Below are positions 28,751-38,398 of a DNA stretch of 64,000 nt, piece by piece (the first letter of the stretch is position 1; every line of letters starts with the position of its first letter). Both the position numbers and the translations under genes were made by a program. The stretch is from contig NZ_CP168006.1 in the NCBI RefSeq assembly GCF_041521385.1, positions 1,676,979-1,740,978 on the forward strand, written 5' to 3'. This DNA comes from Alcaligenes faecalis (GTDB lineage: Bacteria > Pseudomonadota > Gammaproteobacteria > Burkholderiales > Burkholderiaceae_B). Under the pieces are notes generated by a model. It was not told the DNA's origin. It ran no database searches and saw only the letters and a list, made by a program, of their open reading frames with translations.

Positions 28751-29545
28751 GTGTTACGCGTCACCTCGTTAAACGTCAACGGTATTCGGGCTGCCTTTCG
28801 TAAAGGCCTGCCCGCTTGGTTGGAAGCCCAGAAACCTCATATTGTCTGCATGCAGGAAATCAAGATCAGCGAGCCTGATCTGACCCCTGACCTGACCAAC
28901 CCCGGTCAATACCACGGGCATTTCCATCATGCCCAGAAAAAAGGCTATAGCGGTGTCGGCCTGTACCTGAACCACAAGGCAGAAAGTGTGGCCGAAGGCA
29001 TGGCCTGCGAAGAATTCGATGCCGAAGGCCGCATTATCCGCGCCGACTGGAGCAACCTGAGTGTGATCAGCGCCTACCTGCCCTCGGGCTCATCGGGCGA
29101 CGAGCGCCAAACGGCCAAGTACCGCTTTCTGGATCATTTTGAGCAGTGGATTAATGGCTTGATGCAGGAACACCGCGATACCGGCCGCGAGTTCATTATT
29201 TGTGGCGACTGGAATATTGCACACCACGAAGCCGATCTGAAAAACTGGAAAGGCAACCTGAAAAACAGCGGTTTTCTGCCTGAAGAGCGTGCCTGGATGA
29301 CAAAAGTGCTGGGCGAGCTGTCCTGGGTCGATGTGTATCGCAGTCTGCACCCCGATACCACCGACGAATGCTACACCTGGTGGAGCAACCGCGGCCAGGC
29401 CTGGGCCAAAAATGTGGGGTGGCGCATTGATTATCAAATTGCCACCCCAGGTATTGCTGCCAAGGCGCGTCATGCCACAGTCTATAAAGAAGAGCGTTTC
29501 AGTGACCATGCGCCCTTGACGGTTGACTACGACTGGAGCTTGTAA
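28751..29545 (+). CDS. xthA: Exodeoxyribonuclease III
   Basis: This 264-residue AP endonuclease/3'-5' exonuclease acts in base-excision repair. Catalytic Glu lies in CMQEIKI (near 35), Asp/Asn in ICGDWNIAH (near 153-155), and Asp/His in FSDHAPL (near 257). It begins with GTG at 28751, nine bases after AAGGAG; there is no nearer ATG. Confidence 0.94.
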   Translation: MLRVTSLNVNGIRAAFRKGLPAWLEAQKPHIVCMQEIKISEPDLTPDLTNPGQYHGHFHHAQKKGYSGVGLYLNHKAESVAEGMACEEFDAEGRIIRADWSNLSVISAYLPSGSSGDERQTAKYRFLDHFEQWINGLMQEHRDTGREFIICGDWNIAHHEADLKNWKGNLKNSGFLPEERAWMTKVLGELSWVDVYRSLHPDTTDECYTWWSNRGQAWAKNVGWRIDYQIATPGIAAKARHATVYKEERFSDHAPLTVDYDWSL

Positions 29546-29569
29546 GCCCAGTCTGAGAAGGTCAGCGCC

Positions 29570-29899
29570 CTAGCTGCCCTTCTCAATCATGTAGCGCACC
29601 ACACTGCGCAATTGCTCGTCAGTGGCCTTGGGGGCAGCACCACGCGGCGGCATGGCACCCTTGCCATTGATAACCACTTCCATCAAGGCGTCTTCACCTT
29701 TGGCAATCAAGGGTGCCCAACGAGCCTTATCACCCAGACGGGGCGCATTGGCCATTCCGGATGCGTGGCAGACCATACACGACGATTTATATAGTTTGAG
29801 GGCTTCGTCGGAATCGGCATGTGCTGCAGGTACAGCGGCCAACAAAAACAGAGCGGCCATTGCGGATGACATCATAGTGGCGGAGCGATAGGTTCTCAT
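29570..29899 (-). CDS. Periplasmic c-type cytochrome (cytochrome c5-like)
   Basis: This 109-residue secreted protein has a signal peptide (cleavage near AAHA) and one heme-binding CMVCH motif. The sixth ligand Met is probably in GAMPPRGA, and the tail LRSVVRYMIEKG is typical of cytochrome c5/c555. The start at 29899 follows AAAGGG. It lies 198 bp downstream of nirK on the same strand, so it could donate electrons to the nitrite reductase; this partnership is inferred from position. The 198-bp gap shows nothing I can name. Confidence 0.88.
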   Translation of the reverse strand: MRTYRSATMMSSAMAALFLLAAVPAAHADSDEALKLYKSSCMVCHASGMANAPRLGDKARWAPLIAKGEDALMEVVINGKGAMPPRGAAPKATDEQLRSVVRYMIEKGS

Positions 29900-30097
29900 G
29901 GTTTTACCCTTTAAACAGTCGGCATGAACACATGCCCGGCTGACACTTCGTTTTCTGAACAAGGGACCTGGCTTTCAAAGTCCATCCCCCCTGCTTGTTC
30001 TTTGGCTGATTACGATCCAGGTACGGCTTGCAAGCCCGGACGGAATTGATTCGTACTCCTGTTCCTCAACTCCGCGCTCCGGGTACCAACTCCTGTC

Positions 30098-31243
30098 TTA
30101 AGCCTTGATCGGGCCGGGAGGGCTGACTTGTTTCATCAAGTCATCGTTCCAGTCGCCTTCGACCAGGACGTGACCGGCGGCGCCCAGCTCCATGGCTTCG
30201 ATCAGGTTGTGGTTCACGTAGGCGTACACTCCAGGCTGCTTGAAGGTGTAGAGCGCCACACCGGCCGAACCGCCACGAATAAACCAGGTTTCCAGGTTCT
30301 TGGCGGGTGGGTCATCAAATTTGCCCAGTTCCCAAACCCAGTCACCGTGCCCCCCGATCAAGTGAGGACGCGTATCGCGGTTGGCCTGCGAGTGAATGAA
30401 CAACACGGTTTCACCCACCTTGGCCTTCATGGCACCGTCGCCCATCAAAGCACCGACCTTGCCATTGAACACCACATGGCTGGGAATCAAACCACGCATG
30501 GCTTCCAGGGTGTCGCCGTAGCTTTCAGCCGAAGAGCCATACTTTTTGAAGTTGCCTTTTTCATCACGAGGGATGTAGAGGTCAAATTCGCCAATGGTGT
30601 AGACACGGTCGTAATGCAGCGAGTTGCCAGCCGAATCCTTCAGGCCGTCGCGTGGCAGCACCATGACAGTACCGTGCATGCCCTGAACCACGTGCCAGGC
30701 GACCGAACCTTCGGGTGCGCAGTGGTAAATGAAGGTACCGCTGCGGTCGGCCTTGAAACGCAGTGTGGCTTGCTCCCCAGGGTTGACGTTGGTCAGCTTG
30801 GCACCGCCCAGCGCGCCGGTCGAGGCGTGAAAGTCGATATTGTGCGGCATGGTGTTGCTGGCTGGATTCACCAGGGTCAACTCCAGGTAGTCGCCTTCAT
30901 GCACCACCATGGTAGGACCGGGCATGGAATCGTCGAACATCATGGCGTGCATAGTAGTGCCATCACGGTCAACCTCGATTTCGCGCTCGGAAATGGTCAT
31001 GCGAAATTCCACAACACGCGGCTCGGGACCCACTTTTTGCTCATGCTTATGAACCATGGGAGGCGCAACCAGATCCACCTTGACCCGCTCCAGCTTGGCG
31101 ATCTGCTCTTCTGTACGTGCAGCCAGCCAAGGCGCATTCTTTTTGGGGGCGGTTGTTTCGCGGGCTTGTACTTGCGCCGCCAACAAAGTGGTTCCTGCGG
31201 CGACACCTAGGCCAGCACTTTTCAAGAAATGACGACGTTCCAT
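30098..31243 (-). CDS. nirK: Copper-containing nitrite reductase
   Basis: This 381-residue periplasmic enzyme reduces nitrite to nitric oxide. The N-terminus RRHFLKSAG is a Tat signal. Two cupredoxin domains follow: HNIDFHAS carries the active-site Asp and type 2 Cu His, [21 protein letters not shown] (shortened) holds the type 1 Cu Cys, His and Met, and [14 protein letters not shown] and VNHNLIEA supply the second-domain ligands. It closely resembles the blue/green NirK of Alcaligenes and Achromobacter. A good ribosome-binding site (GGAGGT) precedes the start. No full Fnr/Dnr palindrome was found upstream, only a TTGAT half-site near 31289. Confidence 0.96.
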   Translation of the reverse strand: MERRHFLKSAGLGVAAGTTLLAAQVQARETTAPKKNAPWLAARTEEQIAKLERVKVDLVAPPMVHKHEQKVGPEPRVVEFRMTISEREIEVDRDGTTMHAMMFDDSMPGPTMVVHEGDYLELTLVNPASNTMPHNIDFHASTGALGGAKLTNVNPGEQATLRFKADRSGTFIYHCAPEGSVAWHVVQGMHGTVMVLPRDGLKDSAGNSLHYDRVYTIGEFDLYIPRDEKGNFKKYGSSAESYGDTLEAMRGLIPSHVVFNGKVGALMGDGAMKAKVGETVLFIHSQANRDTRPHLIGGHGDWVWELGKFDDPPAKNLETWFIRGGSAGVALYTFKQPGVYAYVNHNLIEAMELGAAGHVLVEGDWNDDLMKQVSPPGPIKA

Positions 31244-31373
31244 ACTACCTCCGGTTTGATCCAGGCCTAATGCCTGCTGATTAAATAGTTGATTGCTCTA
31301 ACAGTTACAGGATGTATTTGAACGCACTTAACCTACGCTATCTTTGTTGCAGCGCAAGCATTGGCGATGCGCA

Positions 31374-31402
31374 CAAAAAAAACCGCCCAAAAGGCGGTCT
31401 TA
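31374..31402 (-). terminator. Terminator of the hydroxycinnamate cluster (after the MarR gene)
   Basis: On the minus strand AAGACCGCC-TTTTG-GGCGGTT is followed by TTTTTTT, a canonical intrinsic terminator 70 bp after the MarR-family stop. It separates this cluster from nirK, which reads in the same direction. Confidence 0.8.
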
Positions 31403-31472
31403 AAAAATACCTGTTAACGATACGCAGCAACCCAATCCGCAAGGATCGTCTGCCCAGCCGTTCTGCAACGGA

Positions 31473-31937
31473 TCAGCTTTCGCGACTCTCTTGGACGGCC
31501 ATCAGTTTGTCCAGGGCCGAGAACAAATGGCGCCGCTCGGTGGCGGTGAGTATCTGTTCCAATTCCTCCTCCAATTTTCCGACCTGCTCTTCAGCAGGCA
31601 AGAGCAAAGTCTGGCCTTGGGCAGTCAGATGTAATTGCTGCAAGCGTCGATCACGTGGATCTGAATGGCGTTCGATCAAGCCACGCTTGACCAGACGCTC
31701 GACCACCGGCACCAAATTGGACGGCGAGATATCCAGCGTTTCACCCAATTGGCGCAAATAGATTCCCGGATTGGCATCGAGCAAGATCAAAATAGAAAAC
31801 TCGCTGGGCTTGAGATCATGCTCGGCAACACGATGCGCAAACAGCTTATGAATATGAATTTCCGTACGCGTGAGGCGATAGCCCAGAAAGCGCAGAAGGC
31901 GCGACTGGTCAACAGCGGATTCGAGAGCACTGTCCAT
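31473..31937 (-). CDS. MarR-family regulator of hydroxycinnamate degradation
   Basis: This protein of about 154 residues has a winged HTH (~50-110): LKPSEFSILILLDANPG, LRQLGETLDISPSNLVPVVERL in part, and the wing RHSDPRDRRLQQL. It resembles the HcaR/FerC/CouR type, repressors that respond to hydroxycinnamoyl-CoA. This fits its place at the end of a CoA-ligase / hydratase-lyase cluster. The start at 31937 gives the usual length; no strong ribosome-binding site is seen, and the frame stays open 34 codons upstream. Confidence 0.82.
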   Translation of the reverse strand: MDSALESAVDQSRLLRFLGYRLTRTEIHIHKLFAHRVAEHDLKPSEFSILILLDANPGIYLRQLGETLDISPSNLVPVVERLVKRGLIERHSDPRDRRLQQLHLTAQGQTLLLPAEEQVGKLEEELEQILTATERRHLFSALDKLMAVQESRES

Positions 31938-32066
31938 GAGTTGGTGTCTGACTAAAAAAAGAAAAACGCCTGCAAGACAGTGTCGACACAACATCGACAC
32001 CATCCTGAGCGGCACACCGTTGATCGGTGCAGACGTCAATCATAGAACATAGACCCGCCAACCGTC

Positions 32067-33842
32067 TCAGACGAGCTTTTGCATGGGCGCTGTGCTTGCC
32101 GCTGCCGCCTCGATCCTGCTCAAGTAATAACGGGCGTCCAGCAAGCCATGCTCAAAGAAATAATCGGCACTGGCCACCTTGCGCTCACACAAACGGGGAT
32201 CGGCCTGCAAGCGACTGACCCGCCCTGCCCGCGCCCAGGCAAATGCCATGCACACGGTACCGACCACGCGCAGATAGTCCTCCGCACACCGAGCCAGCAC
32301 TTGCGTATCGTGCTGAGCACGGGCGCACAAATAGGTCGTCACCTCGTGCAGATGGTCGCTCCATTGCCTTAACGCCTTCCCCCATGGACAGTCCGCCATC
32401 GCACTCAGGCAAGCATCCGCCTCTGCGCGCCAAGCCTGGAGCAAAGGCTGCAAGGCCTCGGGGCCCACGGCGGCAATCTTGCGCTGCAGCAGATCCAACG
32501 CCTGGATCTGGTTGGTTCCTTCATAAATCATGGCAATACGCGCATCCCGAAGCGTTTGCTCAATACGATACTCATGCACATACCCATAGCCACCAAAAAC
32601 TTGCAGTGCGTCGCTGGCCAGAGCGAAGCCCCGCTCGGTAAAGAACGACTTGACGACCGGGGTTAGCAAAGAGGCCAGATCCAGCGCCTGAGTCTGCTCG
32701 TCGCCCTCTGGCAGGTTCTGCGCCAAATCAAGCTGATGCGCAGTCCAAGCCGCCATCACCCGCATACCTTCCGTCCAGACGCGCAAGTCGGCAAGCATGC
32801 GTTGTATGGCAGGATGGTGGGCAATAGGGTCTGCTGCTCCCTTGGCCGTTGCCGGGCGGGGCTGCACCCGCATCTGATGACGCTCGTGAGCATAAGCACG
32901 TGCCAATTGCCACGCGGATTCCGCATGCCCCAAGCCTTGCAAGCCAACGTGCAAACGAGCCGAGTTCATCATCACAAACATGGCGGCCAGACCTTGATGC
33001 GGCTTGCCAAGCAACCAAGCCTGGGCCGCCTCGAAACGCATCGCGCAGGTAGCACTACCTTTGATGCCCATTTTCTTCTCAAGGCCATCGCAATAAATCG
33101 TATTGGGCACAAGCCCGTCCTCGTGGGGAATCAGGCGCGGGGCCAGGAACAAGGACAAGCCCCGCGTCCCGGCAGGGGCACCAGGCAGACGAGCCAACAC
33201 CAGATGAACGATGTTCTCGCTCATATCCTGATCGCCACCGGAGATGAAAATCTTGTTGCCATGCAAACGGTAAGAACCATCTTGTTCGGGCAGCGCCTGG
33301 GTACGCAGCAAACCCAAATCGGAGCCAGCTTGTGGTTCAGTCAGGCACATCGTGGCCAACCAGCGTCCGCTAACGATAGGCGGCAGATAAGTGCGGCGGA
33401 TGTAATCATCGCCATGAGCATGCAAGCAGGCATATGCACCATGCAAAATTCCTGGATACATGGCCCAGCCATGGTTGGCCGATGCCAGCATTTCATGCAA
33501 GGCCGTATCCAGCAACTGAGGCAGGCCCTGGCCACCCACGCTGGGATCGCAGGCCAACGCAGGCCACCCAGCTTCCACAAAATCCGCATAGGCTTTAGCA
33601 AACCCGTCTGGCGTCAAGACCCGGCCATGCTCCAGACGACAGCCTTGCAAGTCGGCTGGCCCATTGAGTGGTGCCAAGACGTCGGCACAAAAGCGTCCGG
33701 CAGCCTCGACCACCCTATCTGCCGTTTCCTGATCCAGCTCCTGATGCGCCGGCAAACGGCACCAATCCTCTTGTGCCTGCAAGCAATACTGCTGCACAAA
33801 CCGAAAGTCCTCCAAGGGGGGCTGATAATGTGATGCTTGCAT
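32067..33842 (-). CDS. Acyl-CoA dehydrogenase (HcaD-like by context)
   Basis: This 591-residue flavoprotein is of the long acyl-CoA dehydrogenase type with a C-terminal extension. It shows MCLTEPQAGSDLG (FAD/substrate site, near 160), GNKIFISGGDQD, EKKMGIKGSATCAM, and FGGYGYVHEYRIEQTLRDARIAMIYEGTNQIQ (shortened). In Acinetobacter hca clusters such an enzyme (HcaD) oxidises saturated side chains of dihydro-hydroxycinnamoyl-CoA; that role is inferred from its neighbours. Start 33842 follows AGGACTT. The MFS transporter stop is two bases upstream. Confidence 0.88.
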   Translation of the reverse strand: MQASHYQPPLEDFRFVQQYCLQAQEDWCRLPAHQELDQETADRVVEAAGRFCADVLAPLNGPADLQGCRLEHGRVLTPDGFAKAYADFVEAGWPALACDPSVGGQGLPQLLDTALHEMLASANHGWAMYPGILHGAYACLHAHGDDYIRRTYLPPIVSGRWLATMCLTEPQAGSDLGLLRTQALPEQDGSYRLHGNKIFISGGDQDMSENIVHLVLARLPGAPAGTRGLSLFLAPRLIPHEDGLVPNTIYCDGLEKKMGIKGSATCAMRFEAAQAWLLGKPHQGLAAMFVMMNSARLHVGLQGLGHAESAWQLARAYAHERHQMRVQPRPATAKGAADPIAHHPAIQRMLADLRVWTEGMRVMAAWTAHQLDLAQNLPEGDEQTQALDLASLLTPVVKSFFTERGFALASDALQVFGGYGYVHEYRIEQTLRDARIAMIYEGTNQIQALDLLQRKIAAVGPEALQPLLQAWRAEADACLSAMADCPWGKALRQWSDHLHEVTTYLCARAQHDTQVLARCAEDYLRVVGTVCMAFAWARAGRVSRLQADPRLCERKVASADYFFEHGLLDARYYLSRIEAAAASTAPMQKLV

Positions 33843-33844
33843 AC

Positions 33845-35215
33845 TTAAGTCCTCTCTTGCTGCGCCAAACCGGCGACCAGTTGACGATACGGGCCAATCG
33901 CCCGAGCGAGACACACGGCTGACAACAAGGCCGCCAAGGCTGAAACCAAACCCAATGACAACCCTACTTTCTGCTCGTCATAGAAAATAAAGTCCGTGAA
34001 AAACGCGACCAGAAACGGGCCCATGCCCAAGCCAATCAAATTAATCAGAAGCAGGTAAATCGATGTGACCTGTCCCCGCAATTGATTGGGGGTAATCGCC
34101 TGTAAGATAGGAGGAGCCAAGGCAACGGGCATCCCCAGAAAGAAGGTCGTTGCTGCCACCGCTACCAACGCAAACTCAGCAGAAGGGGCAAAGGCCAGCG
34201 CCACGCCAGTCACGATCAGAACGCTGGTGGCGATCAAGGAAATAAGAATCGAGCCTACCAGCTTGCCGCGTGCGGTCAGATGATCAGCCACAAAGCCACT
34301 GAGCAGCATGCCCCCAATGCCAAAGGTCAGAATAATGACCCCGTAAGCTGGGCCAATTTCACCGGGCGTCCAGCCCCACTGACGGATAAAGGTGGCGGGC
34401 AGCCAGGCCGTGACGCCAAACGTAATCATGGCGGTCAGTCCGGGAGCCAGCAGCAGTGGAAAGTAGGCCCGTTTATGACGCAGCACATAGCGCCAATCAG
34501 GAGCAGGAGCCGAACCGGCACGCGAAGTCGAGTCGGCCCCTTTCATCCCCCGCCTGGCCGGTTCCCGCACGGTCAGCATCAGCAGGATAAGGGGGATACC
34601 CGGCAAGGCCACCAAGATAAAGGCCGCCTGCCAGGGTTTGAAGCTGCCCAGCAGCGGAAACACCAGCGTCCCTGACTGGCTGGTCGCCTCAATGACCAGC
34701 CCACCCACAATGAAGGCAGTCGCCGATCCTATATACACCCCTGAGGTATAGATACTCATGGCGCGGGCCCGACGCTCGGGCGCAAAGTAATCGGCCAACA
34801 TGGAGTAAGCGGCCGGAGACAGGGCGGCCTCGCCAATGCCCACGAACATGCGGGCGACAAAAAGCGATGCGAAACCGGTCACATAGCCCCCTGCGGCCGT
34901 GGCCAACACCCACACCACCATTCCGATCACAATCAGGTTGCGGCGGTTCCAACGGTCTGCCAAGCGGCCCAGAAAAATCCCAACAAACGTATAGAAAATG
35001 GCAAACGCAAAACCGTGAACAATACTGAACATCCAATCTGAAAGATGCAGATCCTTTTTGATGGGCTGCACCAACAGGCCCAAGATCTGGCGATCCACAA
35101 AGGACAGCGTGTAGGCCAGCAACAAGACAATCGTGACGTAATACGCATAACCCAAAGTCGAAGGCTCAGTGGAAGCGGACACGCGTACACGGCCCGGCAA
35201 ATAAGGCAGGCTCAA
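33845..35215 (-). CDS. MFS transporter, probable aromatic-acid importer
   Basis: This 456-residue major facilitator protein has twelve predicted membrane helices. The loop 2-3 motif reads GRLADRWNRRNLI and the region FVDRQILGLLVQPIKKDL is typical of spinster-like / phthalate-type transporters. Its place between a CoA ligase and an acyl-CoA dehydrogenase suggests uptake of ferulate or related phenylpropenoic acids. It is separated by 68 bp from the CoA ligase and almost touches the dehydrogenase gene. Confidence 0.85.
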   Translation of the reverse strand: MSLPYLPGRVRVSASTEPSTLGYAYYVTIVLLLAYTLSFVDRQILGLLVQPIKKDLHLSDWMFSIVHGFAFAIFYTFVGIFLGRLADRWNRRNLIVIGMVVWVLATAAGGYVTGFASLFVARMFVGIGEAALSPAAYSMLADYFAPERRARAMSIYTSGVYIGSATAFIVGGLVIEATSQSGTLVFPLLGSFKPWQAAFILVALPGIPLILLMLTVREPARRGMKGADSTSRAGSAPAPDWRYVLRHKRAYFPLLLAPGLTAMITFGVTAWLPATFIRQWGWTPGEIGPAYGVIILTFGIGGMLLSGFVADHLTARGKLVGSILISLIATSVLIVTGVALAFAPSAEFALVAVAATTFFLGMPVALAPPILQAITPNQLRGQVTSIYLLLINLIGLGMGPFLVAFFTDFIFYDEQKVGLSLGLVSALAALLSAVCLARAIGPYRQLVAGLAQQERT

Positions 35216-35283
35216 GGCAAGCTCCTGTGAAGGATGGAGAAAGGAATTAATGGACTGGCATGAACAGCCAGCCCTGGCGGACC

Positions 35284-37425
35284 TCAGCCGCTTTGCCCCT
35301 GAAGCAGCATCAGGGCATCTAATGCCAGCACACCCTGACCGTCGGGCAACACAATCACCGGATTAAGGTCTATTTCACGAATAGCAGGCGTGCCACGCAA
35401 CACCTGCCCAAGACGGACGATCAACTCGGCCAATGCCTCACGATCAAGCCGGGGGGAGCCTCGATAGCCATGTAACAAGGCCGCTGCCTGCAACTGATCG
35501 AGCTCATGCAATACCTGCCTTACGGACAGATCAGCATCCAGCAGACGAACATCACGCATGATTTCCGCCGTAACGCCCCCCATGCCCACCAGAATGACCG
35601 GCCCCCATTGCGGGTCCTGACGCGCCCCCACAATCATCTCCAGGCCACGCCGTCCCATGGCCTCGACCAGCACACCATCCAGGACAATATTGCCGTCGTA
35701 GTTGGCCACATTGGCATGCAGACGCGTCCAGGCTTGCTCTAAAGACGACCGGTCACCCACGTTAAGAATGACGCCACCTGCATCGCTCTTGTGACTTAAC
35801 TGCGCGGACTGGGCCTTGAGCGCAACAGGCCAACCCAGCGCCTGGGCAGCCTCTACCGCCTGCTCCAGGCACGTAGCCAATTCTCCACGAGCAAATGGTA
35901 TGCCTGCTGGGGCCAGAATTTGCTTGGCCTGATATTCAGGCACAACGGTGCGATCTGCCGGCAACGCTAAGGCTTGAGGTTCACTGTGGCTGCTATCAAA
36001 GCGGCGTGCTTGAAACGCTGTCAAACGTTGCACAGCGCGCAAGGCCCGTTCGGTACTGGGGAAATACGGAACACCCAGGCTGCGCATTTGCTCAATGAAC
36101 TCGGGCGGGACAGCCGCCCCCTCATCCAATCCAGCAAGCACCACGGCTTTACGGGGACGCAAATCGTGTATGGCTCGCAGCACCGGGGGCATTTTGATGC
36201 CGCAGGTCACCGCATCGCCCTGGATCAGACCAATGACAAGGGTGGAGAAGCGTTCGTCCTCCAGCAAGGCCGTCAAGGTACGGTAATAAAGATCCGGATC
36301 GACCAAACCTTGTGCCGTCAGGTCCAGGGGATTGCTCACCCCCACAAAACCGGGCAACACCGCCCTGAGCTGCGGCGAGTCCTGGTCACTGATCACCGGC
36401 AGGTCCAGGTGCAAGGCCTCGGCCCAATCCAGGGTCAGGGCCTTGAAAGCGCCCGACTCCCCCAGAACCGCTACGCCCGCAGCCGGCAAGGCGGGACAAC
36501 GAATGGCAATCTCGGCGATATCACCCAACTCTTCCAGTGTTTCTGCAAAAACAGCACCCGCACGCTCCATCTTGGTGCGCATCAAGGAATAGTCGCCTGC
36601 CAAAACCCCGGTATGTGTGGCCGCAGAAGCGCGAGCCGCACTACTTTTGCCCGGATGAAGCAGTACCAGCGTCTTGCCCTGACGACGTGCCTGGGTCACC
36701 GCTGCCAGCATGCGCTCTGGATGACGAAACTGCTCGACAATCATCGCAATAACACGGGTATGGCTTTGCTCCAGCAAGAACTCCACATAGTCTTCTGCAG
36801 CACTGGCCGCCTCATTGCCCGTCGAGACGGCGTAGGACAAGGGCAAATTGCGGCTAGACAAGGTGGTGCACAACACCGTCATCATGGCACCGCTTTGCGA
36901 CACCACCCCGATGCACGGTTGTTGTTCCTGCGTCTTATGCCGAATATCCACTTGCACAAACGTCAGTGGCACACCTTGCTGATAACTGATGCTCCCCAGA
37001 CAGTTAGGCCCTTCGATCACCATGCCAGCCTCAGCCGCGATTCGAGCAATCTCACTTTGTTCGGCCTGGCCCTGCTCACCAGCCTCGGCAAAACCTGCCG
37101 AAAAGATGATCGCCGCACCAACACGCCGCTTGGCCAGTGAACGAACGGTATCCAGGACGGCTGTTTGTGGAATCGCCAAGACAGCCACATCCACGCCGTC
37201 AGGAAGCTGTTCAACGGATGCCAGGCAAGGGCGGCCTGCTATCTGGGCACGCTTGGGATTGATCAAGTAAATCTCACCGGCAAAACCGTTGCGTTCCAGA
37301 TTACCCAGTACCGATGCGCCCAGTGCGCCGGGTGTCGCGGACGCGCCCACAATAGCAATGGAACCCGGTTTTAACAGCCGTCCGATATCCGGCCGCTGAG
37401 CGGCCACCCTCTGTGTCCTTATCAC
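35284..37425 (-). CDS. ferA: ADP-forming acyl-CoA synthetase, probable feruloyl-CoA synthetase (FerA type)
   Basis: This 713-residue protein fuses a CoA-binding Rossmann domain (GSIAIVGASATPGALG, near 20-40), a succinyl-CoA-ligase-like domain with a phospho-His region (GPNCLG; GVVSQSGAMMTV), and a C-terminal ATP-grasp domain (~490-713, ALKAQSAQLSHKSDAGG, GVLVEAMGRRGLEMIVG in part). This architecture is that of ADP-forming acetyl-CoA-type synthetases; the Sphingobium FerA feruloyl-CoA synthetase has it too. Its neighbour is a feruloyl-CoA hydratase/lyase, which supports ferulate and related acids as substrates. The GTG start follows GGGAG. Confidence 0.82.
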   Translation of the reverse strand: MIRTQRVAAQRPDIGRLLKPGSIAIVGASATPGALGASVLGNLERNGFAGEIYLINPKRAQIAGRPCLASVEQLPDGVDVAVLAIPQTAVLDTVRSLAKRRVGAAIIFSAGFAEAGEQGQAEQSEIARIAAEAGMVIEGPNCLGSISYQQGVPLTFVQVDIRHKTQEQQPCIGVVSQSGAMMTVLCTTLSSRNLPLSYAVSTGNEAASAAEDYVEFLLEQSHTRVIAMIVEQFRHPERMLAAVTQARRQGKTLVLLHPGKSSAARASAATHTGVLAGDYSLMRTKMERAGAVFAETLEELGDIAEIAIRCPALPAAGVAVLGESGAFKALTLDWAEALHLDLPVISDQDSPQLRAVLPGFVGVSNPLDLTAQGLVDPDLYYRTLTALLEDERFSTLVIGLIQGDAVTCGIKMPPVLRAIHDLRPRKAVVLAGLDEGAAVPPEFIEQMRSLGVPYFPSTERALRAVQRLTAFQARRFDSSHSEPQALALPADRTVVPEYQAKQILAPAGIPFARGELATCLEQAVEAAQALGWPVALKAQSAQLSHKSDAGGVILNVGDRSSLEQAWTRLHANVANYDGNIVLDGVLVEAMGRRGLEMIVGARQDPQWGPVILVGMGGVTAEIMRDVRLLDADLSVRQVLHELDQLQAAALLHGYRGSPRLDREALAELIVRLGQVLRGTPAIREIDLNPVIVLPDGQGVLALDALMLLQGQSG

Positions 37426-37496
37426 TGTTGTCTCCCATTGGGTGATGTCAGCTCTCCTTCAGTCCAAGGAGGCTGTCTGCCCTGCTATGCCGGTTA

Positions 37497-38336
37497 TCAG
37501 GCTTTTTGTTTGGAAAGGTCGTAGGTTCCCAGGCCAGGCTTGTATGTTTTATCGTCCAGGAACTGACGCATACCTTCTTTGCGGCCTTCGTTATCGAAAC
37601 TGTTGGCTGCTTCCTGAACCCGCACCAGATAATCTTCAGCATTGTCGTAAGTCATTTCCCGCACACGACGAATGGCATCTTTAGTGGCCTTCAAGGCAAT
37701 CGGGTTCTTTTGCAGCAAGGTTTGGGCAACCTGCGTCACGCGCTCTTGCAAGCTCTCCAAGGGCAAGGACTCATTGACCAGCCCCCACTGAGCTGCCGTC
37801 CGACCGTCAATGTTCTCACCCATCATGGCGTGATACATCGCATTACGGAACGACAAGAGCTCGACCGCAACCTTTGAGGCCCCGCCACCGGGCAAAATAC
37901 CCCAGTTGATTTCTGATAGGCCAAACGTGGCCTCATCAGCGGCAAACGCCAGGTCGCAGGCGAACAAGGGGCCGTAGCCTCCACCAAAGCACCAGCCATT
38001 GACCATCGCAATCGTCGGTTTCTGAAACCAACGCAACCGGCGCCACCAACCGTAACTTTCACGTTGCGCCTTGCGCGTCCCTTCCAGGCCTGTGGCCTCG
38101 GTCTCCCGGAAATACTCTTTCAAGTCCATGCCAGCAGTCCAAGCGGAACCCTCGCCACTGAGCACCACCACACCCACGTCCTCACGGAACTCCAGCTCAT
38201 CGAGCACACGCATCATCTGGCGATTCAGTTGCGGACTCATGGCATTGCGTTTTTCGGGACGATTGAATTTCACCCAGGCGATACGGTGCTCTACCGTACA
38301 CGACACGGTTTGCTCTTCTGTGCGTTCAATATTCAT
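37497..38336 (-). CDS. ech: p-Hydroxycinnamoyl-CoA hydratase/lyase (feruloyl-CoA to vanillin)
   Basis: This 279-residue crotonase is of the HCHL type. RPEKRNAMSPQLNRQM, EAWTAGMDLKEYFRE-like SAWTAGMDLKEYFRE, and the stretch KPTIAMVNGWCFGGG and ADEATFGLSEINWGI (active-site Glu) closely follow the Pseudomonas HCHL proteins, as does the C-terminal GMRQFLDDKTYKPGL. It hydrates feruloyl-CoA and splits it into vanillin and acetyl-CoA. Start 38336 follows AAGGAAGG. It is the first gene of the cluster. The vanillin dehydrogenase expected next in the pathway is not in the window. Confidence 0.92.
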   Translation of the reverse strand: MNIERTEEQTVSCTVEHRIAWVKFNRPEKRNAMSPQLNRQMMRVLDELEFREDVGVVVLSGEGSAWTAGMDLKEYFRETEATGLEGTRKAQRESYGWWRRLRWFQKPTIAMVNGWCFGGGYGPLFACDLAFAADEATFGLSEINWGILPGGGASKVAVELLSFRNAMYHAMMGENIDGRTAAQWGLVNESLPLESLQERVTQVAQTLLQKNPIALKATKDAIRRVREMTYDNAEDYLVRVQEAANSFDNEGRKEGMRQFLDDKTYKPGLGTYDLSKQKA

Positions 38337-38386
38337 CAGCCTTCCTTGCTCTTGTGAAATTGGGTCTTTATCCAATTAATTTGATT

Positions 38387-38398
38387 TAATAATTATTA
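38387..38398. promoter_or_regulatory. AT-rich palindrome upstream of ech, candidate MarR operator
   Basis: TAATAATTATTA is a perfect 12-bp palindrome inside a 60-bp AT-rich stretch 51 bp before the ech start. MarR repressors commonly bind such dyads, so it is a reasonable site for the cluster's own regulator. Confidence 0.4.

Noticed and set aside
30128..31210. Long plus-strand open frame opposite nirK
   Set aside because: It is antisense to a certain gene, is rich in His/Gln/Arg as complementary shadows of GC-rich genes are, and has no ribosome-binding site or domain.
31281..31302. Full Fnr/Dnr box upstream of nirK
   Set aside because: Only one TTGAT half-site is clear; the other half matches two of five positions.
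32736..33833. 365-codon plus-strand frame opposite the acyl-CoA dehydrogenase
   Set aside because: Antisense shadow with no motif or initiation signal.
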